From SURF-13 sp041695325 (GTDB lineage Bacteria; Pseudomonadota; Gammaproteobacteria; SURF-13): a stretch of DNA of 64,000 nucleotides. Below the pieces are notes generated by a model. The model ran no database searches. It saw only the letters and a list, made by a program, of their open reading frames with translations, and had not been told where the DNA came from. Location of the stretch: the NCBI GenBank assembly GCA_041695325.1, contig JBGFRC010000027.1:1-64000 (forward strand), given 5' to 3'. This document shows positions 27,286-35,681 of this stretch, in pieces. A program made the position numbers and the translations under genes. How positions within the stretch are numbered: position 1 is the first letter of the stretch; the number at the start of each line of letters is the position of its first letter.

Positions 27286-27311
27286 CCTCGCCGGAGCGGC
27301 TCCCGGCGAGG
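27286..27311. terminator. Hairpin after the phosphoesterase gene
   Basis: CCTCGCCGGAG pairs with CTCCCGGCGAGG (one bulged base) around CGG, near-identical to the hairpin at 25156-25182. The remaining space to 27493 holds no supported gene, only the second leader module. Confidence 0.5.
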
Positions 27312-27468
27312 GCAGGCGGTTCGCTGATTGCGCGAACGACGCGCACTTTCGCCGTCCCTGGCTTGCCCGGGGTTCGCTTGGCTGAATGTCTGGCAAACGC
27401 CGGCGAGAGCGGCTCGGCCAATGGTTTCGTGCTTCTTGCGGAGGGACATTCATGAAGATCGGACCGAA

Positions 27469-27533
27469 GTCTGACGGACACCGAGGTGGAACAATGAACC
27501 GGAGGAAGAGTTTTCGTCGAGCGTGGTGTGGCT
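27469..27533 (+). repeat. Leader module, copy 2 (nuclease gene start)
   Basis: GTCTGACGGACACCGAGGTG followed by an ATG at 27494 and codons for RRKSFRRAWCG; the counterpart is 25186-25250. Confidence 0.7.
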
Positions 27534-28322
27534 GGCTTATAGCCTGGATCGGCCTGCTGCCGGCCATGGCTCCCGTTGCCGTCCTGGCACAAGGCGCGGC
27601 GTGGACCGGCCGGGTGGCGTTCGTGCAAGGACGGCGACACCGTCTGGTTGCAGCAACCGCTCGCCGCGCCGTCGCCCGGGTGACACCGTGATCGTGGGCC
27701 TGGTGGGCACAGACGCGCCCGAGACGTTCACGGCGAAGCGTCCCGAAGCTTCTTGCAGGAACTGCTCCCCCGTGGGACAGAAATTACCGTGGTGACCGAC
27801 CGGGTCGAGGTGGATGGCTTGGGTAGGGTCTCGGGCTACGTGTACAAGGGCACCCTGGACGTAAACCGGGAACTGCTGCGCAAAGGACACGCCGTCACCC
27901 ACGTCATCTGGCCGAATACCTACGGCCGTTTCAATGAATTCCGCAACGCACTGCTGGAAGCGACAAGCGCCGGCCGGGGGATGTGGAACCCGGCGAACCC
28001 GATCCAGGGAGCTCCCGTTCGAGTACCGGCTGCGGGTGTTCGAGCGCAGCCTTCAGAGGCACGTCGGCGATTTCTTCGCCAAGACCTTTGTCGGCACGGC
28101 CGAATACAGGCGCGCGCCGGTGGAAAACCGGATCCAGTTCTGGACCCAACAGGACGCCATCGTTGCGGGGTACCGCCATGCTCCGTGAATCGACTTCTGC
28201 AGGCCGACCGCGATGGCCGCGTGCAATTCATCATCGAAACGCGGCTTGACGGCAAGACGCTGCGTTCGCCCGATCACCCTTCGCTGCAGCTTGACCCTGC
28301 CCAGGCAACCACTGGAGAATAA
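27494..28322 (+). pseudogene. Secreted staphylococcal-nuclease-like protein, multiply frameshifted
   Basis: A signal peptide (MNRRKSF...ending VAVLAQG) leads into thermonuclease-like pieces that lie in different frames: DGDTVWLQQPLAAPSPG (near 27632), GDTVIVGLVGTDAPETF (near 27682), then the long piece from 27753 with LPRGTEITVVTDRVEVDGLGRVSGYV and VNRELLRKGHAVTHV, then FEYRLRVFERSLQRHVGDFF (near 28020), then a last piece from about 28186 ending at a TAA that straddles the junction with the gspC repeat. At least five single-base shifts, mostly extra bases in short runs, break it. The DGDT and DAPE motifs identify the SNase fold. Either a decayed gene or a badly sequenced one. Confidence 0.75.
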
Positions 28323-28746
28323 GTCACTGCCCCAGCCCGCGCCGCTCATCAGCGCGCCCGTTCCTCGGCCCAGTGTGCTTCCGCCGGTTATCGAGCAGGG
28401 ACAGGAGGGGGCGCCCGCAGCGGATGATACCGAGGCGCTGTTGCGCAATTATCGTGAAGCGCTCAAGGCCCATCCGGCAAGCCTCGCGGGCCTCGTGCAC
28501 ACCGAGCCGGTGCAGCAGGACGGCAAGTTCATGGGCTACCGGCTGCAGCCCGGCGCCGACGCCGCTCTGCTCAGCCGTTTGGGGCTGCAACCGGGCGACG
28601 TGGTGACGGCGGTGAACGGCGTCACCCTGGACAACCCGGCGCGCGGTCAGGAGGCGCTGAGCGCGCTCGCCGCCGTCAACGACCTGCGCCTGACCCTGCT
28701 GCGCAACGGCGTGCCGCACAGTGTAACGTTTCCGGTACAGGAATAG
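28321..28746 (+). pseudogene. gspC 3' fragment, second copy (PDZ-domain end)
   Basis: Identical in translation to the last 141 residues of GspC (KSLPQPAPL to TFPVQE and stop). It lacks the membrane helix and HR domain and has no start of its own. It sits just before gspD, where intact gspC would normally be, so it marks the right edge of the insertion. Confidence 0.93.
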
Positions 28747-28751
28747 TGCTA
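28321..28751 (+). repeat. 431-bp direct repeat, right copy
   Basis: Partner of 23005-23435; the two enclose the 5.3 kb cassette. Confidence 0.95.
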
Positions 28752-28788
28752 GACTGGGATGATATGCAGATGAGGCCGTTCGATTTTT

Positions 28789-28964
28789 TTAAGGAAGCTC
28801 TGACTAAGTCTATCCTGGACTTCATCAGAGCACGAACAGCAAAAACGTGGCTATAAGATTTCTTATGGCGCTTTTCTTCATTTTTCAAACACGTATGTGT
28901 ATGGAAAAAGGGCAGTGCGGGGACACACCGCAGGGAACCTCTGACTTAATCAGAGCTTCCTTAA
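28789..28964. mobile_element. MITE-like element with 22-bp inverted repeats at the gspD 5' end
   Basis: The left end (28789-28810) opens TTAAGGAAGCTCTGA and the right end (28943-28964) is its reverse complement with one mismatch in 22 bp. The 176-bp element encodes no transposase. Both ends include TTAA. A related single end lies at 23617-23638. The element covers the region where the gspD start codon should be. Confidence 0.7.
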
Positions 28965-30961
28965 CAAGCCGTTCCGCGGGACCGGTGCTCCTGCTGAGCT
29001 TTGTGCTCGCGGCGCTGTTCACGGCCCCGGCGCGCGCCGAACCGGTGACGCTCAACTTCCGCGACGCCGACATCCACGCCGTCATCAGCACCGTGTCGGA
29101 GATCACGGGCAAGAATTTCATCGTGGACCCGCGCGTGAGCGGCAAGATCACCATCGTCTCCAATCACCCGATGGAAAAGAACGAGGTTTATCAGGTGTTT
29201 CTCTCGGTGCTGGAGGTGCACGGCTACGCCACGGTGCCGAGCGGCAAGGTGATCAAGATCGTGCCGGACGCGAACGCTAGGTTCGGCGACATCCCCACCG
29301 CCACCGACGAAGCGCCGGGCCTGGGTGACGAGATCATCACGCGCGTGATTGAGGTAAAACACGTGCAGGCCGCACAGTTGGTGCCTATCCTGCGGCCGCT
29401 GGCCAGTCCCCAGGGGCACATGGCGGCGTTTCCGCAGAGCAATACGCTGATCATCTCCGACCGCGCGGGCAACACCGAACGGCTGGCAAAAATCATCCGT
29501 CGCGTAGACCAGCCCAGCTCCGACGAGGTGGAGATCATCCCGGTCCAGAACGCCTCCGCCGCCGAGCTGGTGCGCATCCTCACCACGCTGGAGCAGCAGA
29601 GCAAGCGCTCCGACCCCACCGCGAAACAGGTGACGCTGCTGGCCGATGAACGCACCAACAGCATCCTCATCAGCGGCGATCAAAACGAGCGCCTGCGCGT
29701 GCGCGCCACCATCTCGCATCTCGATACACCCATAGATGAAGGGGAAGGCAACATCCACGTGGTCTATCTGCGCTACGCCAAGGCCAGCGACCTGGTCGCG
29801 GTGCTGACCGGCGTCGGCAAAACAGCCAAGGCGGGCAAGGCGCCGGGCGCTGCGACCCCGGCGCCGGCGGATGCGGCGGCCACCCCGCCAGCCACCGGCG
29901 GCGCCAACACGGCGCTGAGCATCCAGGCCGATGACGCCACCAACGCGCTCATCATCACCTCCACGCCGGAGCAGTTCCGCGCGCTGCAAAGCGTGATCCG
30001 CCAGCTCGACCTGCGTCGCGCACAGGTGCAGGTGGAGGCGCTGATTGCGGAGGTGTCCTCGGACAAGGCTACCGATTTAGGCATCCAGTGGCGCTTCACC
30101 GGCGACCCCGACCTCACCGGCGCGGTGGGCGCGGCCACCGTCACCGGCAGCGCCGTCACCCTCAGCCCCACTTCGCCGGCGAGCGGCCTCACCCTGGGCT
30201 TTTTCAAGGACAGCACCACGCTGCGCGCGCTCATCAACGCCATCAGCAAGGACACCGACGCCAACGTCTTGTCCACCCCCACCCTGGTCACGCTGGACAA
30301 TCAGGAGGCCGAGATCACCGTGGGCCAGAACGTGCCGTTCATCACCGGCCAGTTTACCCCTCCCACAGGCACCCCCACCGTCAATCCGTTCCAGACCATC
30401 GAGCGCAAGGACGTGGGCGTGAAGCTCAAGATCAAGCCACAGATCAACGAGGGCGACGCCGTGCGGCTGGACATCGAACAGGAGGTCTCCACTGTCTCGC
30501 GCGCCGCCGTCGCCACCGGCACCGCGATCTCCAGCGATCTGGTCACCAACAAGCGCGCCATCAAGACCAGCGTGCTGGTGGACGACGGCAAGATCGTGGT
30601 GCTGGGGGGGCTGGTCACCGACGACCTGAACGAAACTGTTGAAAAGGTGCCGGGGCTGGGCGACCTGCCCTTGCTCGGTAAACTGTTCAGCACCACCAGA
30701 ACCAAATTCGTGAAAACCAATCTCATGGTGTTTCTACAACCCACCATCATGCGCGACGCGGCCGACGCAAGCCGGCAGGTGAGCGGTAAATACAACTACC
30801 TGCGCGCCAAACAGCTGGAAAGCACCGGGGACGGCGTGGAGTTGATGCCGCGCGAACGGGCGCCGCTGCTGCCGCCGCTGGAAAATTTATTGCCCGGCGC
30901 GCCGGTGGCCAAACCTTGGCGTAACCCCGATGACGACCCTGTTACAGAGCCCGCTCCCTGA
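28847..30961 (+). CDS. gspD: Type II secretion system secretin GspD
   Basis: Outer-membrane channel of the T2SS. After an export segment (VLLLSFVLAALFTAPARA) come the N0 domain (VTLNFRDADIHAVISTVSEIT), three N-domain repeats with a Pro/Ala-rich linker (near 29840-29900) and the secretin C-domain with the VPGLGDLPLLGKLF signature. The start is uncertain: GTG 28847, ATG 28865, 28895 and 28901 all lie inside the inserted MITE-like element, so the signal peptide N-region is supplied by it or the original start was lost. It overlaps gspE by 32 nt. Confidence 0.92.
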   Translation: MAIRFLMALFFIFQTRMCMEKGQCGDTPQGTSDLIRASLTSRSAGPVLLLSFVLAALFTAPARAEPVTLNFRDADIHAVISTVSEITGKNFIVDPRVSGKITIVSNHPMEKNEVYQVFLSVLEVHGYATVPSGKVIKIVPDANARFGDIPTATDEAPGLGDEIITRVIEVKHVQAAQLVPILRPLASPQGHMAAFPQSNTLIISDRAGNTERLAKIIRRVDQPSSDEVEIIPVQNASAAELVRILTTLEQQSKRSDPTAKQVTLLADERTNSILISGDQNERLRVRATISHLDTPIDEGEGNIHVVYLRYAKASDLVAVLTGVGKTAKAGKAPGAATPAPADAAATPPATGGANTALSIQADDATNALIITSTPEQFRALQSVIRQLDLRRAQVQVEALIAEVSSDKATDLGIQWRFTGDPDLTGAVGAATVTGSAVTLSPTSPASGLTLGFFKDSTTLRALINAISKDTDANVLSTPTLVTLDNQEAEITVGQNVPFITGQFTPPTGTPTVNPFQTIERKDVGVKLKIKPQINEGDAVRLDIEQEVSTVSRAAVATGTAISSDLVTNKRAIKTSVLVDDGKIVVLGGLVTDDLNETVEKVPGLGDLPLLGKLFSTTRTKFVKTNLMVFLQPTIMRDAADASRQVSGKYNYLRAKQLESTGDGVELMPRERAPLLPPLENLLPGAPVAKPWRNPDDDPVTEPAP

Positions 30962-32465
30962 ACCGGCGGCGGAACCCGCCCAAGGTGAAGCTGCCGCGCC
31001 GCGCGCGCTGGCGTTTGCCTACGCCAAGCGCCACGGCGTGCTCATCGCGGGCATGGAAAACGGACGGCACGTCATCCTGCATCGCCCCGGCGTGAGGGTT
31101 CAAACCTTCGCCGAGCTGCGCCGTCACCTCGGCGCGGCGCTTAAACCGCGCGCGGTCTCCAGGGAGGAATTCGAAGCCCGCCTGCAACAGAGTTACGAGC
31201 AGGGCTCCAGCGAAACCATGCAGATGATGGAAGACATCGGCGAGGCGAGCGATCTGTTGCGCGTGGCGCAGGAGCTGGAAGAACCGCAAGACCTGCTGGA
31301 GAGCGAGGACGACGCGCCCATCATCCGCCTCATCAACGCGCTGCTCACCGAGGCGGTCAAGATCAACGCCTCGGACATCCACATCGAGCCGTTTGAAAAC
31401 CGCCTGGTGGTGCGCCTGCGCGTGGACGGCATCCTGCGAGAGATACTGGAGCCCAGGCGCGTGCTCGCGCCGCTCCTGGTGTCGCGCATCAAGGTGATGG
31501 CCAAGCTCGACATCGCCGAGAAGCGCCTGCCGCAGGATGGACGCATCTCCTTGCGCATCGCGGGCCGGCCGGTGGACGTGCGCGTCTCCACCCTGCCTTC
31601 AGGGCACGGCGAGCGCGTGGTGCTGCGCCTGCTCGACAAGCAGGCCGGCCGCCTCGACTTGCAGCACCTCGGCATGCCGGAGCAGGTGATGAACACGCTG
31701 GATGCGCTCATCCACCTGCCGCACGGCATCGTACTGGTCACCGGTCCCACCGGCTCCGGCAAGACCACCACGCTGTACGCCGCGCTCACGCGCATCAACG
31801 ACCGTAAGCGCAACCTGATGACGGTGGAAGACCCGATCGAATACTTTCTCGACGGCGTGGGCCAGACCCAGGTCAATCCCAAGGTGGACATGACCTTCGC
31901 GCGCGGCCTGCGCGCCATCCTGCGCCAGGACCCGGACGTGGTGATGGTGGGCGAGATCCGCGACCTGGAAACCGCGCGGATCGCGGTGCAGGCGAGTCTC
32001 ACCGGCCACCTGGTGCTGTCCACGCTGCACACCAACAGCGCGGCGGGCGCGGTGACGCGCTTGCGCGACATGGGCGTGGAACCGTTTTTGCTGTCCTCCA
32101 GCCTGGCCGGCGTGCTGGCGCAGCGCCTGGTGCGTCTGTTGTGTCCGGCGTGCAAGCGCCCCTACAGCGCCAATGAGCCGGACTGCGCCCAGCTCGGCGT
32201 CTCCGCGGCCAAAGCGCCGCTACTCTATGCGCCAGCGGGCTGCGCGGAATGCAATCAGCTCGGCTATCGCGGCCGCACCGGCATCTACGAGCTTATACCC
32301 GTGGACGACAAGCTGCGCGCCATGATCCACGACGGCTCCGGCGAACAGGCGCTGGAAGCGCACGCACGCACCCTCACCCCCAGCATCCGCCAGGACGGCA
32401 TGCGCCGTGTGCTGAGCGGCGACACCTCGCTGGAAGAAGTGTTGCGGGTAACGAGAGAAGACTAG
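30930..32465 (+). CDS. gspE: Type II secretion ATPase GspE
   Basis: 511-aa cytoplasmic ATPase that drives pseudopilus assembly. It has an N-terminal GspE domain, Walker A GPTGSGKTTT (272-281), the Asp box, Walker B with VMVGEIRDLETA, the His box (STLHTNSA) and the zinc-binding tetracysteine (CPAC...CAEC) near the C-terminus. ATG 30930 lies inside the gspD end. It is followed by an 85-nt repeat-containing gap before gspF. Confidence 0.97.
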   Translation: MTTLLQSPLPEPAAEPAQGEAAAPRALAFAYAKRHGVLIAGMENGRHVILHRPGVRVQTFAELRRHLGAALKPRAVSREEFEARLQQSYEQGSSETMQMMEDIGEASDLLRVAQELEEPQDLLESEDDAPIIRLINALLTEAVKINASDIHIEPFENRLVVRLRVDGILREILEPRRVLAPLLVSRIKVMAKLDIAEKRLPQDGRISLRIAGRPVDVRVSTLPSGHGERVVLRLLDKQAGRLDLQHLGMPEQVMNTLDALIHLPHGIVLVTGPTGSGKTTTLYAALTRINDRKRNLMTVEDPIEYFLDGVGQTQVNPKVDMTFARGLRAILRQDPDVVMVGEIRDLETARIAVQASLTGHLVLSTLHTNSAAGAVTRLRDMGVEPFLLSSSLAGVLAQRLVRLLCPACKRPYSANEPDCAQLGVSAAKAPLLYAPAGCAECNQLGYRGRTGIYELIPVDDKLRAMIHDGSGEQALEAHARTLTPSIRQDGMRRVLSGDTSLEEVLRVTRED

Positions 32466-32541
32466 TGGCGAGTGGCTAGTAGCGAGGAAAATCAAATGCA
32501 ATTCCTGGCCACTCGCCACTCGCCACTCGCCACTCGCCACT
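32465..32541. repeat. Dispersed intergenic repeat, copy 2, with CCACTCG tandem units
   Basis: GTGGCGAGTGGC at the left can pair with the tandem CCACTCG units (4.7 copies, 32509-32541) at the right. It is related in reverse complement to 2646-2690 upstream of topA. It separates gspE from gspF, which otherwise would be adjacent. Confidence 0.7.
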
Positions 32542-32550
32542 GTTTCTAAA

Positions 32551-33765
32551 ATGTCCGCCTTCGAATACCTCGCGTTAGATAACACGGGACGCCGCCACAA
32601 GGGTGTGCTGGAGGCGGACAGCGCGCGTCAGATACGCGGCCAGTTGCGCGAGCAAGGGCTTACGCCGCTCACGGTGGAAGAGGTGCAAAAGCGCGAGGCG
32701 CGCGCGCAGGTCTCGTTCGCCTTCAAGCGCGGCGTCAGCGCCACCGACCTTGCGCTCATCACGCGCCAGCTTGCCACCTTGGTGCGCTCGGCGCTGCCGG
32801 TGGAAGAGGCGCTGCGCGTGGCGTCACAACAGAACGAAAAGCTGCGCCTGCGCAACATGCTGATGGGGGTGCGCGGGCGCGTGCTGGAGGGCCACACGCT
32901 GGCGCGCGCCCTGGGCGATTTTCCGCACGTGTTTCCGCCGCTGTTCCGCGCCACGGTGGCGGCGGGTGAGCAGTCGGGTTATCTGGACGTGGCGCTGGAG
33001 CGCCTGGCCGATTACACCGAATCGCATCAGCAGTTGCGCCAGAGACTTTCGCTGGCGCTGATCTATCCCTCGATCCTGACCATGGTCGCGCTCGCTATCG
33101 TCATCGGCCTGCTCGCCTACGTGGTGCCGCAGGTAGTACAGGTGTTTGAGAACATCGGCCAGCAGCTGCCCCTGCTCACGCGCGCGTTGATTGCGCTGAG
33201 CGATTTCCTGCGCGCACACGGCTGGCTGCTCGCACTGGCGCTGGTTGCGGGAGGCGTGATGTTCAAGCTCACGCTCAGGCAACCCGCGGCGCATTACCGG
33301 TTTCACCGGTTTCTGCTCAAACTGCCGCTCGCGGGACGCCTGATACGCGGCGTCAACGCGGCGCGTTTCGCGCGCACCTTCAGCATCCTCACCGCGAGCA
33401 GCGTGCCGGTACTGGAGGGTTTGCGCATCTCGGCCGAAGTGATTTCGAATCTCCCCATGCGCAAGGCGGTGGAGGAAGCCGCGGTGCGCGTGCGCGAGGG
33501 CGCGAGCCTCAACAAGTCGCTGGAGCAAACCCGGCTGTTTCCGCCCATGCTTATCAATCTTATCGCCAGCAGCGAGGCCAGCGGCAATCTGGATGAGATG
33601 CTGGAGCGCGCGGCAGTGAGCCAGGAGCGCGAGATGGAAACCTTGATGGCCGCGCTGGTCGGCCTGTTTGAACCGCTGCTCATCGCCACCATGGGCGCCC
33701 TGGTGCTCGTGATAGTATTGGCCATATTGCTGCCCATCTTCGATTTGAATCAAATGGTGAAATAA
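32551..33765 (+). CDS. gspF: Type II secretion inner-membrane platform protein GspF
   Basis: 404-aa polytopic protein with two GspF domains, each followed by membrane helices (IYPSILTMVALAIVIGLLAY, LLALALVAGGVMFKL, IATMGALVLVIVLAILLPIF). N-terminus MSAFEYLALDNTGRRHKGV is typical. It forms the inner-membrane platform that contacts GspE and GspL. It ends immediately before gspG (no gap). Confidence 0.97.
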   Translation: MSAFEYLALDNTGRRHKGVLEADSARQIRGQLREQGLTPLTVEEVQKREARAQVSFAFKRGVSATDLALITRQLATLVRSALPVEEALRVASQQNEKLRLRNMLMGVRGRVLEGHTLARALGDFPHVFPPLFRATVAAGEQSGYLDVALERLADYTESHQQLRQRLSLALIYPSILTMVALAIVIGLLAYVVPQVVQVFENIGQQLPLLTRALIALSDFLRAHGWLLALALVAGGVMFKLTLRQPAAHYRFHRFLLKLPLAGRLIRGVNAARFARTFSILTASSVPVLEGLRISAEVISNLPMRKAVEEAAVRVREGASLNKSLEQTRLFPPMLINLIASSEASGNLDEMLERAAVSQEREMETLMAALVGLFEPLLIATMGALVLVIVLAILLPIFDLNQMVK

Positions 33766-34197
33766 ATGATGAAACGGCCCCACAAAGGCTTTACCTTGAT
33801 TGAAATCATGGTGGTGGTCATCATCCTCGGCATCCTCGCCACGCTTGTGCTGCCGCGGGTGATGAGCCGCCCGGACGAAGCGCGCATCGCCAAGGCGAAG
33901 CAGGACATCCGCACCTTGGAGGGCGCGCTCAACCTGTACAAACTCGACAACTTCGATTATCCCACCACCGACCAGGGCTTGGAGGCGCTGGCGCAGAAGC
34001 CCGGGGCGCCGCCCGAACCGCGCAACTGGAAGCAGGGCGGCTACATAGACCGCCTGCCCAAGGACCCGTGGGGCGAGCCTTATCAATATCTCAATCCCGG
34101 CGTGCATGGCGCGATAGACATCTACAGCCTGGGCGCGGATCGCCAGCCTGGCGGCGAGGGCAGCAATGCCGACATCGGCAACTGGAATCTGGAGTAG
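33766..34197 (+). CDS. gspG: Major pseudopilin GspG
   Basis: 143-aa main subunit of the T2SS pseudopilus. Prepilin peptidase site KGFTLIE (cleavage after Gly, Glu at +5) is followed by the hydrophobic helix MVVVIILGILATLVLP. The globular part has the GspG pattern DNFDYPTTDQGLEAL and LPKDPWGEPYQYLNPG, with the calcium-loop region near the end. It starts directly at the gspF stop and overlaps gspH. Confidence 0.97.
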   Translation: MMKRPHKGFTLIEIMVVVIILGILATLVLPRVMSRPDEARIAKAKQDIRTLEGALNLYKLDNFDYPTTDQGLEALAQKPGAPPEPRNWKQGGYIDRLPKDPWGEPYQYLNPGVHGAIDIYSLGADRQPGGEGSNADIGNWNLE

Positions 34198-34690
34198 CCG
34201 CACCGGGCGCGGATTCACCCTGCTCGAAGTGCTGGTGGTAGTGTTCATCATCGGCATTACCCTGACGCTCGCCTCCCTCACGGTAGGCAACCGGGCGCAG
34301 GAGGCGCTGGAACAGGAGGCGCTGCGCCTGGCCGCGCGCCTCAAGCTCGCCGGCGAAGAGGCGGTGATGCAGGCCAGGGAGTACGCGCTGGAGCCCACCG
34401 ACGACGGCTACCGCTTTCTGGTGTTTGAAAATAACGAATGGCGCGCGCTCAAGCAAGACGATACGCTGCGCGCGCGCCGTCTGCCGGACGGGCTGTGGAT
34501 GAGAGTCAACCTGCCGCAGGAGGCAGCCGAAGAAGAAAAAACAGACGAACCAGCTCCGCCGCGCATCTATCTGCTCTCCAGCGGCGAGATGAGCGCGTTT
34601 GCAGTTGACTTCGGCTTCAGCCAGGCCGCGGGCTACCGGCTCATCGGCCAACTCGATGGCTCACTCAAGCTGGAGCGTCTCGGCTCATGA
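34166..34690 (+). CDS. gspH: Minor pseudopilin GspH
   Basis: 174 aa. The leader ends at RGFTLLE, a type IV prepilin cleavage motif with Glu at +5, followed by VLVVVFIIGITLTLASLTV. The globular part lacks strong motifs, typical of GspH. ATG 34166 lies within the gspG end; this gives a 16-residue leader. Minor pseudopilins cap the pseudopilus tip. Confidence 0.9.
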   Translation: MPTSATGIWSSRTGRGFTLLEVLVVVFIIGITLTLASLTVGNRAQEALEQEALRLAARLKLAGEEAVMQAREYALEPTDDGYRFLVFENNEWRALKQDDTLRARRLPDGLWMRVNLPQEAAEEEKTDEPAPPRIYLLSSGEMSAFAVDFGFSQAAGYRLIGQLDGSLKLERLGS

Positions 34691-35073
34691 AGGCGCGCGG
34701 CTTTACCTTGATCGAGGTCATGGTGGCGCTGGCGGTGCTGGCCATCGCGCTCTCCGCCGTCACCAAGGGCGTAAGCCAGAATACCGCCAATCTCGCTTAT
34801 TTGCGCGACCGCACCCTGGCGCACTGGGTGGCGATGAATAAAATCGCCGAGTTGCAGATCCGCCGCGACTGGCCGGGGCCGGGCGCCACGCAAGGAACAA
34901 GCGATATGGCCGGGCGCGAGTGGCAGTGGATGGCGACGGTGAAGGACACACCCGATGCCGACGTGCGCCTGCTCGAGGTGGAGGTCAGCGCCAAAACCAG
35001 CGCCGGACGGGACAGCCAGCCGCCGCTGACTCATTTGCTCGGCTATCTGGGCAAGCCGCAGACAGCGCCGTGA
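34687..35073 (+). CDS. gspI: Minor pseudopilin GspI
   Basis: 128 aa with leader MKARGFTLIEVMVALAVLAI, cleavage after Gly and Glu at +5. The AL..VTKG..QN..NL.YLRDRT pattern and the C-terminal VEVSA segment match GspI. It overlaps gspH and gspJ by 4 nt each, so the pseudopilin genes are coupled. Confidence 0.93.
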   Translation: MKARGFTLIEVMVALAVLAIALSAVTKGVSQNTANLAYLRDRTLAHWVAMNKIAELQIRRDWPGPGATQGTSDMAGREWQWMATVKDTPDADVRLLEVEVSAKTSAGRDSQPPLTHLLGYLGKPQTAP

Positions 35074-35681
35074 TCACTTGCACAAAATGCGCAAAACGTC
35101 CGTCACGCGGTTTCACGCTGCTAGAACTGCTGGTGGCGCTCGCCATCTTCGCACTGATCGGCGCGCTCGCCTACAGCGGCCTGTCCGGCGTGCTGGAAAC
35201 GCGCGAACAAGCGCGGCACAAGGCGGAGCAGCTCGCCGCGCTGCAACTCGCCTTTTCCTTTATCGGACGCGACCTGGAGCAGGCCAGCGCGCGCGGGGTG
35301 CGCGACATTCTGGGCGACAGCCTGCCCGCGCTGCGCGTTACCCATGATAACGCGCTGGAATTCACGCGTGGCGGCTGGCGCAATCCCGGTGGCGGCGCGC
35401 GCAGCCATTTACAACGCGTGGCATACCGCCTCAAGGACGGAAAACTCCTGCGCCTGACCTGGCCGGTGCTGGATCAGGCGCACACCAGCGCGCCGCAGGA
35501 AGCCATGCTGCTGTCCGGCGTCAAGGCGTTCGAGGCCCGCTTTTACGATCAGGCGCTGGCCGTGCAAACCGGCTGGCCCGTGAGCACCGGCAAACCCCTG
35601 CCGCGCGCGGTCGAGATCAGCATCGAGCCAGAAGGCTTTGGCCGCGTCACGCGCTTATTCCGCGTTGCGGACGGCACATGA
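35070..35681 (+). CDS. gspJ: Minor pseudopilin GspJ
   Basis: 203 aa from GTG 35070 that overlaps the gspI stop. Prepilin motif RGFTLLE then LLVALAIFALIGALAYSGLS. The downstream FSFIGRDLEQASARGVRD and FTRGGWRNP segments are characteristic of GspJ. It overlaps gspK by 4 nt. Confidence 0.94.
   Translation: MITCTKCAKRPSRGFTLLELLVALAIFALIGALAYSGLSGVLETREQARHKAEQLAALQLAFSFIGRDLEQASARGVRDILGDSLPALRVTHDNALEFTRGGWRNPGGGARSHLQRVAYRLKDGKLLRLTWPVLDQAHTSAPQEAMLLSGVKAFEARFYDQALAVQTGWPVSTGKPLPRAVEISIEPEGFGRVTRLFRVADGT

Noticed and set aside
32824..34398. Long leftward frame opposite gspF and gspG
   Set aside because: Antisense to well-conserved T2SS genes with intact motifs; no start signal.
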